Shown piece by piece: positions 5,563 through 11,642 of a stretch of DNA of 37,225 bases. This DNA comes from a virus. Position numbers and translations under genes: made by a program. The notes under the pieces were generated by a model. That model worked only from the letters and a program-made list of their open reading frames with translations. It was not told the DNA's origin and made no database searches. The number at the start of each line of letters is the position of its first letter. Within the stretch, counting starts at the first letter, position 1. Location of the stretch: positions 1 through 37,225 of IMG/VR virus record IMGVR_UViG_3300028027_000125; one strand, given 5' to 3'.

Positions 5563-5732
5563 TTAGTCACCTCTGTAACACATGTAGTGTGTTTCCAAAT
5601 ACCAGACTCAGCCCAAACGTTTTTGTCCAGTTGGTGGTAAACCTTTCCATTAACACATTTGTAGTCTGAACATCCAGTCAAAAACAACAAACTGAAAGCC
5701 AATGCAAGGCGTAATGCTTCAGTCTGAGTCAT
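5559..5732 (-). CDS. Small lipoprotein with chimeric N-terminus
   Basis: A 57-residue ORF starts after an AAGGGGAC ribosome-site-like stretch. MTQTEALRLA leads into a hydrophobic run and a lipobox (LFLTGC, Cys21), so the mature protein of about 37 residues (CSDYKCVNGKVYHQ...) would be lipid-anchored. Two further cysteines (26 and 51) could form a disulfide. The first eleven residues are shared with the next gene through a DNA duplication. Phage lipoproteins often act in superinfection exclusion or lysis; here the role is unknown. The stop overlaps the next start. Confidence 0.65.
   Translation of the reverse strand: MTQTEALRLALAFSLLFLTGCSDYKCVNGKVYHQLDKNVWAESGIWKHTTCVTEVTK
5699..5732 (-). 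repeat. Gene-start repeat, copy 2
   Basis: This is the second copy of the 34-base repeat at 5529-5562. Here it encodes the first residues of the small lipoprotein, in the same frame as in copy 1. Confidence 0.85.
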
Positions 5733-5743
5733 GCTTGTCCCCT

Positions 5744-5950
5744 TTAATAGAAATAGTACAATGTTTCTCGGCTAATCTCAGACCACCATGCCTGATTCCC
5801 ACCAGCAGAAATAAAATATTTTTCAGTTATTTGATAAGTTTCAAGCCAAACAAAGTAGTCACCAACTTTTGTTTTTTTCCAAGCAAATACTCGTCTAGTC
5901 CTAGTGTCGCCATTCTTAGGTAGCTTGGGTTCTTGGACTTTCCATTTCAT
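5744..5950 (-). CDS. Small aromatic-rich protein, unknown function
   Basis: Starting at 5950 the product has 68 residues (MKWKVQEPKLPKNGDTRTRR...). It is basic and rich in Trp and Tyr, with beta-like alternation (FAWKKTKVGDYFVWLETY). An earlier in-frame ATG at 5983 was rejected because AAGGGG lies suitably before 5950 and that ATG overlaps the upstream stop (ATGA, 5947-5950). Similar short proteins occur in phage early regions; the function is unknown. Confidence 0.65.
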   Translation of the reverse strand: MKWKVQEPKLPKNGDTRTRRVFAWKKTKVGDYFVWLETYQITEKYFISAGGNQAWWSEISRETLYYFY

Positions 5951-6156
5951 GCTTGTCCCCTTGCTCGGATAGCTTCGGCACATTCATATGCAGTACCGTC
6001 ATCTTCCCAAAGATCATCACACACTACTGCACACGCCTCACGCTCATTCTGTGCCACAAGAAAAGCAAAGCGTTCAAACATCAATTGACATTTATCAATT
6101 TCCTCATCAGAAAATCCAACTTTTTTAGCTATCTTAGTAATTTCGTTTTGCGTCAT
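5947..6156 (-). CDS. Small helical phage protein, unknown function
   Basis: A 69-residue protein from the ATG at 6156: MTQNEITKIAKKVGFSDEEI, then FAFLVAQNEREACAVVCDD. This matches a widespread phage family with a two-helix start and an EREACA segment; no function is known to me. The longer frame from 6192 was rejected because 6156 overlaps the stop of the upstream small gene (ATGA). Confidence 0.7.
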   Translation of the reverse strand: MTQNEITKIAKKVGFSDEEIDKCQLMFERFAFLVAQNEREACAVVCDDLWEDDGTAYECAEAIRARGQA

Positions 6157-6302
6157 GTCTTCACCTGTAAAGATATAGGTATATAGATGCAAGCCTTGTC
6201 TTTACTGTTAATGACATGAACTGTCGTTTTATGCTCAGACAATGGCCTTTTGCAGTTTGCACACTTTGTATCTGGATGAGATGGTTTGCAATTTAGCATC
6301 AT
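6153..6302 (-). CDS. 49-residue cysteine-containing small protein
   Basis: A short ORF between two accepted genes, starting at 6302 with its start overlapping the upstream stop and its stop overlapping the next start (6153-6156). CKPSHPDTKCANCKRPLSEH (residues 5-24) has the CxxC-x6-H look of a small zinc knuckle. The function is unknown; position and overlaps are the main evidence. Confidence 0.6.
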   Translation of the reverse strand: MMLNCKPSHPDTKCANCKRPLSEHKTTVHVINSKDKACIYIPISLQVKT

Positions 6303-6538
6303 GGCTCGTAGGTTTGTTTGTAGTTACTCTTGTGTTCATGGAAACGCATTGCAGCTTCCATTTCAAGCTCTTTAAATTGTTCGTCAGAGAATAGCCCTAC
6401 GACATTGCGACCCTCAAACCAAACTTCTTTGATTGACTCGTTATAGGTTGTCTCACCATCGTTCTCATACTCGTAAACTACTGTGACGATCTCACTACCT
6501 TCGCCTGTGGTTGTGTCAAATTCCCAAGTTTTTTCCAT
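6299..6538 (-). CDS. Small acidic early protein, unknown function
   Basis: A 79-residue acidic protein starting MEKTWEFDTTTGEGSE, with beta-like N-terminal text and a helical end (DEQFKELEMEAAMRFHEH). AGGAG lies six bases before the ATG at 6538; the ATG at 6541 is too close to it. A gap of about 60 bases upstream holds a candidate promoter, so this may be the first gene of a transcript. The family is not recognised. Confidence 0.65.
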   Translation of the reverse strand: MEKTWEFDTTTGEGSEIVTVVYEYENDGETTYNESIKEVWFEGRNVVGLFSDEQFKELEMEAAMRFHEHKSNYKQTYEP

Positions 6539-6561
6539 CATTCACTCCTGTTAAAAATTAA

Positions 6562-6606
6562 ATGTTAGTCTTGTTTTGCAAGGTTTTGTATTGGGACTTA
6601 CCCTAA
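6562..6606 (-). promoter_or_regulatory. Leftward promoter with TTAGGGTAAGTCCCAA dyad
   Basis: On the minus strand TTAGGGTAAGTCCCAA (6606-6591) matches 12 of 16 bases of the site at 10365-10380. A TAACAT -10 candidate lies at 6567-6562, 31.5 bp from the dyad centre, nearly the same spacing as at the other sites. The dyad overlaps the rusA stop, and the gene starting at 6538 would be served. Confidence 0.45.
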
Positions 6607-7031
6607 TCCAAGCATTCTTTTATGCAAACATCTATTCCTGAAACACTTGAATAAACCTTTGAAACATGGATATTCACGATCTGAGAATCATCCTTGTAAA
6701 CAACTCCATTCATAGCGTCTTCCACACTTTTAAGCACATTGGATGCATCAGGCTTCTTAATTGGCTTCTCTAAGCCTTTTAAACAGGCTTCTATGCGCTT
6801 TTTGGGCAAAGACTTAGGGATTGGCGCTCTGATGTACAAATACAGCGTTACAGGGGTTTCCAATGGTTCGCTAGTTCCCATTGCTTCTATTGCGGCTTCT
6901 TTGATTAAAGACTCATAGTTTCTTGTTTTGTCAGGGGTGTAAGTTTGGACAAAGTTTCCACGTTTGGCATACCTTGCTCTTTGTTTGCCAACAGGGTCAG
7001 CGTCTACTTTAAAAGTTATCATCATTGTCAT
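6603..7031 (-). CDS. rusA: RusA-family Holliday junction resolvase
   Basis: This 142-residue protein carries the RusA signature: KPDASNVLKSVEDAMNG (93-109) and KDDSQIV (113-119), supplying the Asp residues that bind magnesium (D95, D105, D114, D115 are candidates). GKQRAR near the start is also typical. RusA cuts four-way junctions made during recombination or replication and can trim branched DNA before packaging. The length is near the family's usual 120-140. The start overlaps the upstream stop (ATGA, 7028-7031). Confidence 0.92.
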   Translation of the reverse strand: MTMMITFKVDADPVGKQRARYAKRGNFVQTYTPDKTRNYESLIKEAAIEAMGTSEPLETPVTLYLYIRAPIPKSLPKKRIEACLKGLEKPIKKPDASNVLKSVEDAMNGVVYKDDSQIVNIHVSKVYSSVSGIDVCIKECLD

Positions 7032-7240
7032 TCAAGTGTCCCATCTCTCATTTGTGCCATATAAAAACGGATCCTGTCTCTAGCGCCAGCACCATAAATA
7101 CGCTCTGCTCTCTCAAGCCTGGCACGAATGAGATCACGATTCTTAGATGATTCCCAATTGCGATAGAGTTCCCTTGCTTCTGCTTGCTCAAGGATTACCC
7201 TATCGCTTGGGCTTTGTATGTTACGTCTGCTCCAGGTCAC
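7028..7240 (-). CDS. Small basic phage protein, unknown function (GTG start)
   Basis: A 70-residue, Arg-rich helical protein (MTWSRRNIQSPSDR..., later LIRARLERAERIYG) that probably starts at the GTG at 7240, with GGAG seven bases upstream. The stop overlaps the rusA start. It overlaps the small upstream gene by 20 bases. I do not recognise a characterised family; the charge pattern suggests nucleic-acid or protein binding. Confidence 0.65.
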   Translation of the reverse strand: MTWSRRNIQSPSDRVILEQAEARELYRNWESSKNRDLIRARLERAERIYGAGARDRIRFYMAQMRDGTLE

Positions 7241-7334
7241 CAGTAAGCTCCAGTGCTTTGTTTATCAGATGGAGAGGATAAGGAACACCCTCCTTAACCT
7301 TGTCCAACAGTTTCATTGCTTCAAAGTGGGACAT
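7221..7334 (-). CDS. 37-residue small protein, unknown function
   Basis: A tiny ORF fills the gap between the transporter gene and the GTG-start gene, overlapping both (14 and 20 bases). The product, opening MSHFEAMKLLDKVKEGVPYP and ending LINKALELTGDLEQT, would be a two-helix peptide. Overlap with both neighbours and amphipathic sequence are the only evidence. Confidence 0.5.
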   Translation of the reverse strand: MSHFEAMKLLDKVKEGVPYPLHLINKALELTGDLEQT

Positions 7335-7803
7335 TTTTTAGTTTTTTCTCTAAAACATAAGACCAAATAGCACCGCCAGAAACCTTGGCTACAAACTGAA
7401 GTGCAACAATTTCAGGCATCAAAACGCCAAACGCAATAGTTGGGAAAAGCAAAGAGTCAACGGCAGCGCCAGCAGTATTTGAAACATTGGCTCGTTTGAT
7501 CCATGAGCCTGTGGTTTTTACAAAAACTGCCCAATCTACCAAAGCCGCCACTAAGAACGATACCGCAGAAGCTACTGCAATCATTCCTGCCGCAGGGTTT
7601 AACAAATAGGTTAAAGCACCTGTTCCCAATATCAAGCCTCCCATTTGCCATGTTTTAAGTCGAACATGAAGCCAATCACGCAATGTAAGGTCTAATCCAA
7701 TCAGTAAAAAAGCGTTTATTGGGCTGATTGCTGGCCCAAATGTAGCCACCAAAAGGTTTGCGGCAATCATTGCCACGGCATATGTAATTAAAGCAAAAAT
7801 CAT
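7321..7803 (-). CDS. yhhQ: YhhQ/VUT-family queuosine-precursor transporter
   Basis: From the ATG at 7803 the product has 160 residues, nearly all membrane helices (about five or six). AANLLVATFGP and NAFLLIGLDLTLRDWLHVR match the VUT_1/YhhQ family; bacterial YhhQ imports the 7-deazaguanine precursors preQ0 and preQ1. It is somewhat shorter than E. coli YhhQ (about 220). The start overlaps the DpdA-like stop (ATGA, 7800-7803); the ATG at 7842 would add 13 hydrophilic residues and was not preferred. Pairing with DpdA makes a precursor importer for DNA modification the natural role. The exact substrate is unknown. Confidence 0.82.
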   Translation of the reverse strand: MIFALITYAVAMIAANLLVATFGPAISPINAFLLIGLDLTLRDWLHVRLKTWQMGGLILGTGALTYLLNPAAGMIAVASAVSFLVAALVDWAVFVKTTGSWIKRANVSNTAGAAVDSLLFPTIAFGVLMPEIVALQFVAKVSGGAIWSYVLEKKLKNVPL

Positions 7804-8540
7804 AAAAGTGTTTCCTGTTCCATTGGTTGATAAAAATTCCATTGAGAAGGGGCATTAAATGCCTCGATCCTAGAACGCATGACTTGCGCTCTTGCTTCCT
7901 TAGTTGGTGGCAAATAATTTCCATGCTTCCAATGCACATCAATACCAACATTTCTGCCAATATTTGTGCTGTCAGCTGATGAAAATGGTAATTTGGTGAA
8001 AATTGCAGGGTCTAGCATTCTTAAACCATGCAGTTTGCAAGCAGGTCTTCCCATGTCATCACAAATGACTCTCATGGCTTGACTCATCTTGACCCACCAG
8101 TTTGATGTTCCTACTGTAGAAAACTCCCCAGAGCTACCAATACAGACTCGCAAATAAGTGTTTGCAAGTTGTTCAAGTCTCTCAAGGGATTCATGCATAT
8201 GCCAAACTGGTGCGCCAAACCATGTCGGCAGCGGGCAGTCTTTTAGCAAGGCATCGTTGTCTGCTTCAGTTCCATCAATAACGTCAGGAATCACCGCAAA
8301 GTCGCAAGAAGGGACTTTTTTGAGATTTAGTGACCAATCGTAGAAAGGTTGCCAATCTTGGATTGGATTCCCAGATCGCCAGGCAGAGAATGCTCCGTTG
8401 TCTATCGCAAAGGACTGACACACCTCAATTGCTGTTGAAAGCTGGTCAGAATGAGCAAACGACACAAACGCATGACCATTTTCAATTGCTTTGACAGAGG
8501 CTGTTAATGGGGTAATTGGCAAGCCGTGATAGTGGATCAT
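7800..8540 (-). CDS. dpdA: DpdA-like 7-deazaguanine DNA transglycosylase
   Basis: This 246-residue protein resembles the DpdA branch of tRNA-guanine transglycosylase (TGT) enzymes, which swap guanine in DNA for a 7-deazaguanine. Visible marks are AIDNGAFS (45-52, cf. TGT DSGGF), CDFAVIPDVIDG (79-90), KLHGLRML (169-176) and FSSADSTNIGRN (186-197), where D190 aligns with the TGT nucleophile region. It is smaller than bacterial DpdA but similar in size to some phage forms. The neighbouring YhhQ-type transporter supports the call; no queC, queD, queE or folE gene is present. The start overlaps the replication gene's stop (ATGA). The base inserted is not known. Confidence 0.78.
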   Translation of the reverse strand: MIHYHGLPITPLTASVKAIENGHAFVSFAHSDQLSTAIEVCQSFAIDNGAFSAWRSGNPIQDWQPFYDWSLNLKKVPSCDFAVIPDVIDGTEADNDALLKDCPLPTWFGAPVWHMHESLERLEQLANTYLRVCIGSSGEFSTVGTSNWWVKMSQAMRVICDDMGRPACKLHGLRMLDPAIFTKLPFSSADSTNIGRNVGIDVHWKHGNYLPPTKEARAQVMRSRIEAFNAPSQWNFYQPMEQETLL

Positions 8541-9328
8541 GCCTTTCTCCTTAACTCAGCCATTTTTGCCAAAACTTCTAGTGGAATAGGTGCAGCCTTC
8601 AAAGCATCAGCTTTAATCTTTTCCAATGCAGGGTCAGGCTCATTCTTTGATGGAACTGTGAGCCTTATGTTGTCAGCAGGGTTTCCCTTAATTTCAAAAA
8701 CATCTTGCCAACTAGAAGTAATTGACTTTTCCAGTACAGCTTTAATATCTTGATTATTAGCCTTAAATCGTTCTAGCTTGGCAACAATTAACTTCTTGGC
8801 ATAGTCAGTAGGAGGCTTACCAATACGCTTCCGCATTTGTACAAAAGCATCCCAAGTTTCTTTTTCAATCCAATCTGGCAAAACAAAAGCAACGCTAGTT
8901 GCATCATCTTTCTTTTTAGAAGGTGAAGATGTAGATGAAGATGAAGGGGTTGGTTTTTGTTTAACCTCATGGTTAACCTTAAGATTAGGGTTTCCACCAA
9001 GTTTTCCACCTTCTGCACGCTTTTGTCTTAATTCCTCATCACGAATCATGCGTCTTGAAAAAATCGCACCATTGTCAACGTCATAAACACCAGCTTCTTG
9101 TAATTCAAGCAACCAATCAGCAACAACCTCTACAGACTCTCCAACCATACGAGCAAGGTTTGATGGAAGGATAACCTTATCTGCAACCTTTAGATAACCA
9201 TAAGGAGTTCCTTCGTGCATGAAACAAATCATGTCAATCCATAATCCTCTTGCACCAGTTGAGCATGAACGCAATGCTGTATCACGCAACCAATCGCTTG
9301 GGTAAAATTGAAAAGATGGGCGTTTCAT
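8537..9328 (-). CDS. Replication initiator-like protein (phage O-type)
   Basis: A 263-residue protein with an N-terminal winged-helix-like domain (FQFYPSDWLRDTALRSCSTG, then LWIDMICFMHEG) as in phage replisome-organiser and DUF1376-like proteins, a Ser/Pro/Lys linker (about 125-143) and a C-terminal helical domain (WDAFVQMRKRIGKPPTDYA, later SITSSWQDVFEI). Lambda O-type initiators have this architecture: the front binds the origin and the back recruits helicase. No helicase or loader is visible nearby, so it may load host DnaB. The start overlaps the HNH gene's stop (ATGA). No Walker motif is seen. Confidence 0.65.
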   Translation of the reverse strand: MKRPSFQFYPSDWLRDTALRSCSTGARGLWIDMICFMHEGTPYGYLKVADKVILPSNLARMVGESVEVVADWLLELQEAGVYDVDNGAIFSRRMIRDEELRQKRAEGGKLGGNPNLKVNHEVKQKPTPSSSSTSSPSKKKDDATSVAFVLPDWIEKETWDAFVQMRKRIGKPPTDYAKKLIVAKLERFKANNQDIKAVLEKSITSSWQDVFEIKGNPADNIRLTVPSKNEPDPALEKIKADALKAAPIPLEVLAKMAELRRKA

Positions 9329-9663
9329 GGTTTGCCATCCGTTTCAATTAGTGTTGTAAAACAATCAAAATCATATGCAGTTACATAACCTTTTTTAGTC
9401 AATGCAATGATTAAATTGGCTTTAGCAGAATCCAAGTCCATATGCTCATCTGCATGACAATCTGAACACAAAGTTATGATTGATTCAATATCGTAATCCC
9501 ACGGGCCTTCAGCAAATGGATGATATTGAACATGATGAGCATTTAGTGTTTTATTTTCTTTTTTACAAGCATGACACTTCCAGCCATCTCTCTCAAAAAC
9601 GCGCAAGCGTAATTGTTGCCAACGAGGGTCTAATAGCCTTTCGGCATAAGTTTTTGTACGCAT
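9325..9663 (-). CDS. HNH endonuclease
   Basis: A classic small HNH protein of 112 residues: RVFERDGWKCHACKKEN (21-37; C30 and C33), NAHHVQYHP (H43, H44) and TLCSDCHADEH (C66, C69, H70). The Cys pairs form the zinc site and the His residues the metal-dependent catalytic centre. Members act as homing nucleases or packaging-associated nickases. Here it is the first gene after a promoter and leader hairpin, ahead of the replication gene, rather than beside terminase. GGAG lies upstream of the ATG. Confidence 0.85.
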   Translation of the reverse strand: MRTKTYAERLLDPRWQQLRLRVFERDGWKCHACKKENKTLNAHHVQYHPFAEGPWDYDIESIITLCSDCHADEHMDLDSAKANLIIALTKKGYVTAYDFDCFTTLIETDGKP

Positions 9664-9791
9664 TTAAGCATCTCCGCAAATCTCCCAGAAAGAAACTGCG
9701 GCAGGAGGGGAGTTCTCTTTTCGATGGGGTAGCTACCCCCCATCTAGCCGTGTTTCAAAACATTGTAAACTTAAAAAAGCCTACTGTAAAC
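9664..9791 (-). promoter_or_regulatory. Leftward promoter and structured leader of the HNH/replication/dpdA operon
   Basis: The minus strand carries TTTACA (9790-9785), a 17-base spacer and TACAAT (9767-9762), both five of six to sigma-70 consensus; the -35 begins just after the wHTH stop. A leader of about 90 bases follows with a strong hairpin: GATGGGG and CCCCATC pair over 9723-9744 around GGTAGCTA. CTCCCCTCC lies downstream of the hairpin and could pair with its G-run instead, so attenuation is possible. No gene is seen in this gap. Confidence 0.65.
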
Positions 9792-10154
9792 TTAAATAAA
9801 TTGATTGTTGGTAATTTCTTTTTTGACTGGTCTGCCAAGCAATCGTTTAGCCTGTGCATTCATCACCGCATACTCTGATTTACTAAAGATGCCCTTGGCG
9901 TTACGAATGTCGAAAGGATTCAGTAAGCAGCGAGTTTCGTCTTTTGGCTTGCTCTCAATCAGGTGATCTGCAAGGGTGTACCTGGCAACTCTATATCGGC
10001 CTACCTTGACCTCTTCTGTAGTTAGCTCACCTTTGTATCTCAACTTCTTAGCTGTGGACAATACAGATGATTTAGGCATTCCTGTTAAATCACATACTTC
10101 TTGTGAAGTAAGTGGCCCATTCTGTAGAGCTTTAATGATCATGGCTTGAGTCAT
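9792..10154 (-). CDS. Winged-helix DNA-binding protein, probable regulator
   Basis: A 120-residue protein with a clear N-terminal helix-turn-helix/winged domain: NGPLTSQEVCDLTGMPKSSV (12-31) then STAKKLRYKGELTTEEVKVG, as in MarR/IclR-like or phage replication-regulator wings. The C-terminal part is basic with AKRLLGRPVKK. It follows the 59-residue gene with an ATGA overlap (10151-10154) and shares its promoter. It is a candidate for the factor binding the GGGTTTGTCC dyads, though nothing in the sequence proves this. Confidence 0.7.
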   Translation of the reverse strand: MTQAMIIKALQNGPLTSQEVCDLTGMPKSSVLSTAKKLRYKGELTTEEVKVGRYRVARYTLADHLIESKPKDETRCLLNPFDIRNAKGIFSKSEYAVMNAQAKRLLGRPVKKEITNNQFI

Positions 10155-10330
10155 TGGTACATTTCCTGAATATTAATTGGGCGGTTTAGATGATTCTCTA
10201 AAGCCCTGGCTAAAAGAGCGACTACAGCGGCATTAAAGTCCTCTGGTTCGTCCACGTATGCACTGCACATTGTGATTGCGTAATCAAGCAATGTTTCAGC
10301 ACATTTTTGTTCAATTTGTTCGATGTTCAT
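10151..10330 (-). CDS. 59-residue acidic protein, first leftward gene
   Basis: A small ORF of 59 residues (MNIEQIEQKCAETLLDYAIT...) predicted to be a helical, acidic bundle. It is coupled to the winged-helix gene by ATGA overlap. No Shine-Dalgarno sequence is present; the -10 hexamer ends only six bases before the ATG, so the message may be leaderless. The family is unknown; it could be a co-regulator or an anti-host peptide. Confidence 0.6.
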   Translation of the reverse strand: MNIEQIEQKCAETLLDYAITMCSAYVDEPEDFNAAVVALLARALENHLNRPINIQEMYQ

Positions 10331-10440
10331 GCGGTAAATATAAGAGTTTTAATGGCCCTGTCTATTAGGGTTTGTCCTAGTATTTTTATTGAAAAAAGTA
10401 GTTTACAGTCCATACACCTTAACAAAACAGGAGAAGGTTA
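10331..10440. promoter_or_regulatory. Divergent promoter region with central dyad
   Basis: Leftward: TAGACA (10364-10359), 16 bases, TATATT (10342-10337), ATG at 10330. Rightward: TTGAAA (10389-10394), 16 bases, CATACA (10411-10416), then AGGAGAAGG before the ATG at 10441. The dyad TTAGGGTTTGTCCTAG (10365-10380) lies exactly between the two -35 elements. Its centre is 30.5 bp from the leftward -10, identical to the spacing at 346-389. A regulator here could control both operons together. Confidence 0.65.
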
Positions 10441-10596
10441 ATGAATGTTCAAGTACTCCGTCATGTGCGTCAATTGTTTCAAGGATATAGCGTTGACAAG
10501 CAGACAAAGAGATCATACGAGCGCCAATGGGTTCGTTCAGTACGTCACTTAGGTGACAAGTATTTGTTAGCAAAAAAGGTAGAGCGTATCCAATGA
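10441..10596 (+). CDS. 51-residue basic protein, first gene of the recombination operon
   Basis: A short Arg/Lys-rich ORF (MNVQVLRHVRQLFQGYSVDK...) with a strong GGAGAAGG ribosome site. Its tail overlaps the next start (ATGA, 10593-10596). The basic, helical character suggests nucleic-acid binding; no family is recognised. Confidence 0.65.
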   Translation: MNVQVLRHVRQLFQGYSVDKQTKRSYERQWVRSVRHLGDKYLLAKKVERIQ

Positions 10597-10775
10597 AAAG
10601 CTTGTTTGAACAATATAGAGAGCAATTTTCTGATATTCAGTATTGCTGTTACTGCATGGAGCCAAAAGGCGACAAATGGCACTGCTGCCAAGAGAATCAC
10701 TGGGTAGAGTTTAAAGATCTAGACATTGAAGATCAAAAAGCAATCATTGATGAAGAGTTAGACAATAATTTTTAA
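10593..10775 (+). CDS. Small cysteine-rich zinc-binding-like protein
   Basis: This 60-residue protein has YCCYCMEPKGDKWHCCQENH at 17-36: paired cysteines and a His that could hold one zinc ion. The C-terminal half is acidic (DLDIEDQKAIIDEELDNNF). Similar small zinc proteins occur near phage recombination genes. It lies four bases before the ribosome site of the annealing protein gene. The function is not known. Confidence 0.7.
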   Translation: MKSLFEQYREQFSDIQYCCYCMEPKGDKWHCCQENHWVEFKDLDIEDQKAIIDEELDNNF

Positions 10776-10785
10776 AGGAGTGAAT

Positions 10786-11403
10786 ATGTCAATAGAGGCG
10801 TTACTTAAAAAAGATGTTAATTCTCATACAGAGAAGAAAAACAACCTTACCTACTTGTCATGGGCTTGGGCATGGGCAGAGGCTCTCAAAGCTGATCCTA
10901 CAGCGTCCTACAAGGTAGAAATGTTTGGTGACAAGTGTTTCATGGACATCAATGGTACGGCAATGGTATTTGTTACTGCCACCATGTTTGGCAAACCAAT
11001 GACCTGCCAACTTCCTGTGATGGACTATCGGAATAAAGCCATACCCAATCCTGATGCTTTCCAAGTCAATACAGCCATCATGCGTTGTATGACAAAAGCA
11101 CTTAGCTTGCATGGACTCGGTTTATACATCTATGCAGGTGAGGACCTTCCAGAAGAGGGTGGACGACCAGATAAAGTGGTCATCACACCAACACAAGGTG
11201 CAACAGACAATATTCCTCCAGAGGAATTACAGTACTTGCAAGAGTTAGCAGTTGAACTGATTGCTACTTGTGAGCAAGGTGATCCCAAGGCAGCTTGGGT
11301 TAAGTTGGAAGGAGAAAACTTGGATGATCAACAAAAGATTGCCCTGTGGACACTCCTCCCCAGTAAAGTGCGTTCATCATTAAAGAAAGCTAAGGAAATT
11401 TAA
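10786..11403 (+). CDS. Single-strand annealing protein, Sak3/DUF1071 type
   Basis: The 205-residue protein has the DUF1071/Sak3 marks: LTYLSWAWAWAEAL (21-34), a central VEMFGDKCFMDINGTAMVF region, and NTAIMRCMTKALSLHGLGLY (95-114) followed by IYAGEDLP. Such proteins pair complementary single strands in phage recombination, like Erf or Red-beta in role. A C-terminal helical tail may contact SSB. The start at 10786 has AGGAG five bases upstream; the GTG at 10780 overlaps that site and was rejected. The stop overlaps the next start (TAATG). No partner exonuclease is seen. Confidence 0.8.
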   Translation: MSIEALLKKDVNSHTEKKNNLTYLSWAWAWAEALKADPTASYKVEMFGDKCFMDINGTAMVFVTATMFGKPMTCQLPVMDYRNKAIPNPDAFQVNTAIMRCMTKALSLHGLGLYIYAGEDLPEEGGRPDKVVITPTQGATDNIPPEELQYLQELAVELIATCEQGDPKAAWVKLEGENLDDQQKIALWTLLPSKVRSSLKKAKEI

Positions 11404-11642
11404 TGGACAAGAGAGATAACAGTGGCGTTCTTTTTAAGAACGATAAAAAAGAGACAGGTAACCACCCTGACTACAAAGGAAATATTACAGTAAATGGTCA
11501 AGATTTTTGGCTATCTGCATGGATTAAAGAAGGTAAGGGCGGTAAGTTCATGGGACTAGCACTCTCACCTAAAGAACAACAAGAGAAGCCATCAGCAAGG
11601 TCTAAATCAACAGGCTTTGATGATTCGGACGTACCCTTTTAA
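11403..11642 (+). CDS. SSB-like single-stranded DNA-binding protein (small form)
   Basis: A 79-residue protein: SGVLFKNDKKETGNHPDYKG, then ITVNGQDFWLSAWIKEGKGG and a disordered tail ending FDDSDVPF. The acidic, Phe-ended tail imitates the SSB C-terminal tip (DDDIPF) that binds recombination partners; the core looks like a short OB-type strand set. Its position directly after the annealing protein (TAATG overlap) supports a joint role. It is far shorter than a normal SSB, and homology to SSB is by tail and context only. Confidence 0.6.
   Translation: MDKRDNSGVLFKNDKKETGNHPDYKGNITVNGQDFWLSAWIKEGKGGKFMGLALSPKEQQEKPSARSKSTGFDDSDVPF

Noticed and set aside
7804-7842. Longer start of the YhhQ-like protein
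   Set aside because: It adds hydrophilic residues before the first membrane helix, while 7803 is coupled by ATGA to dpdA.
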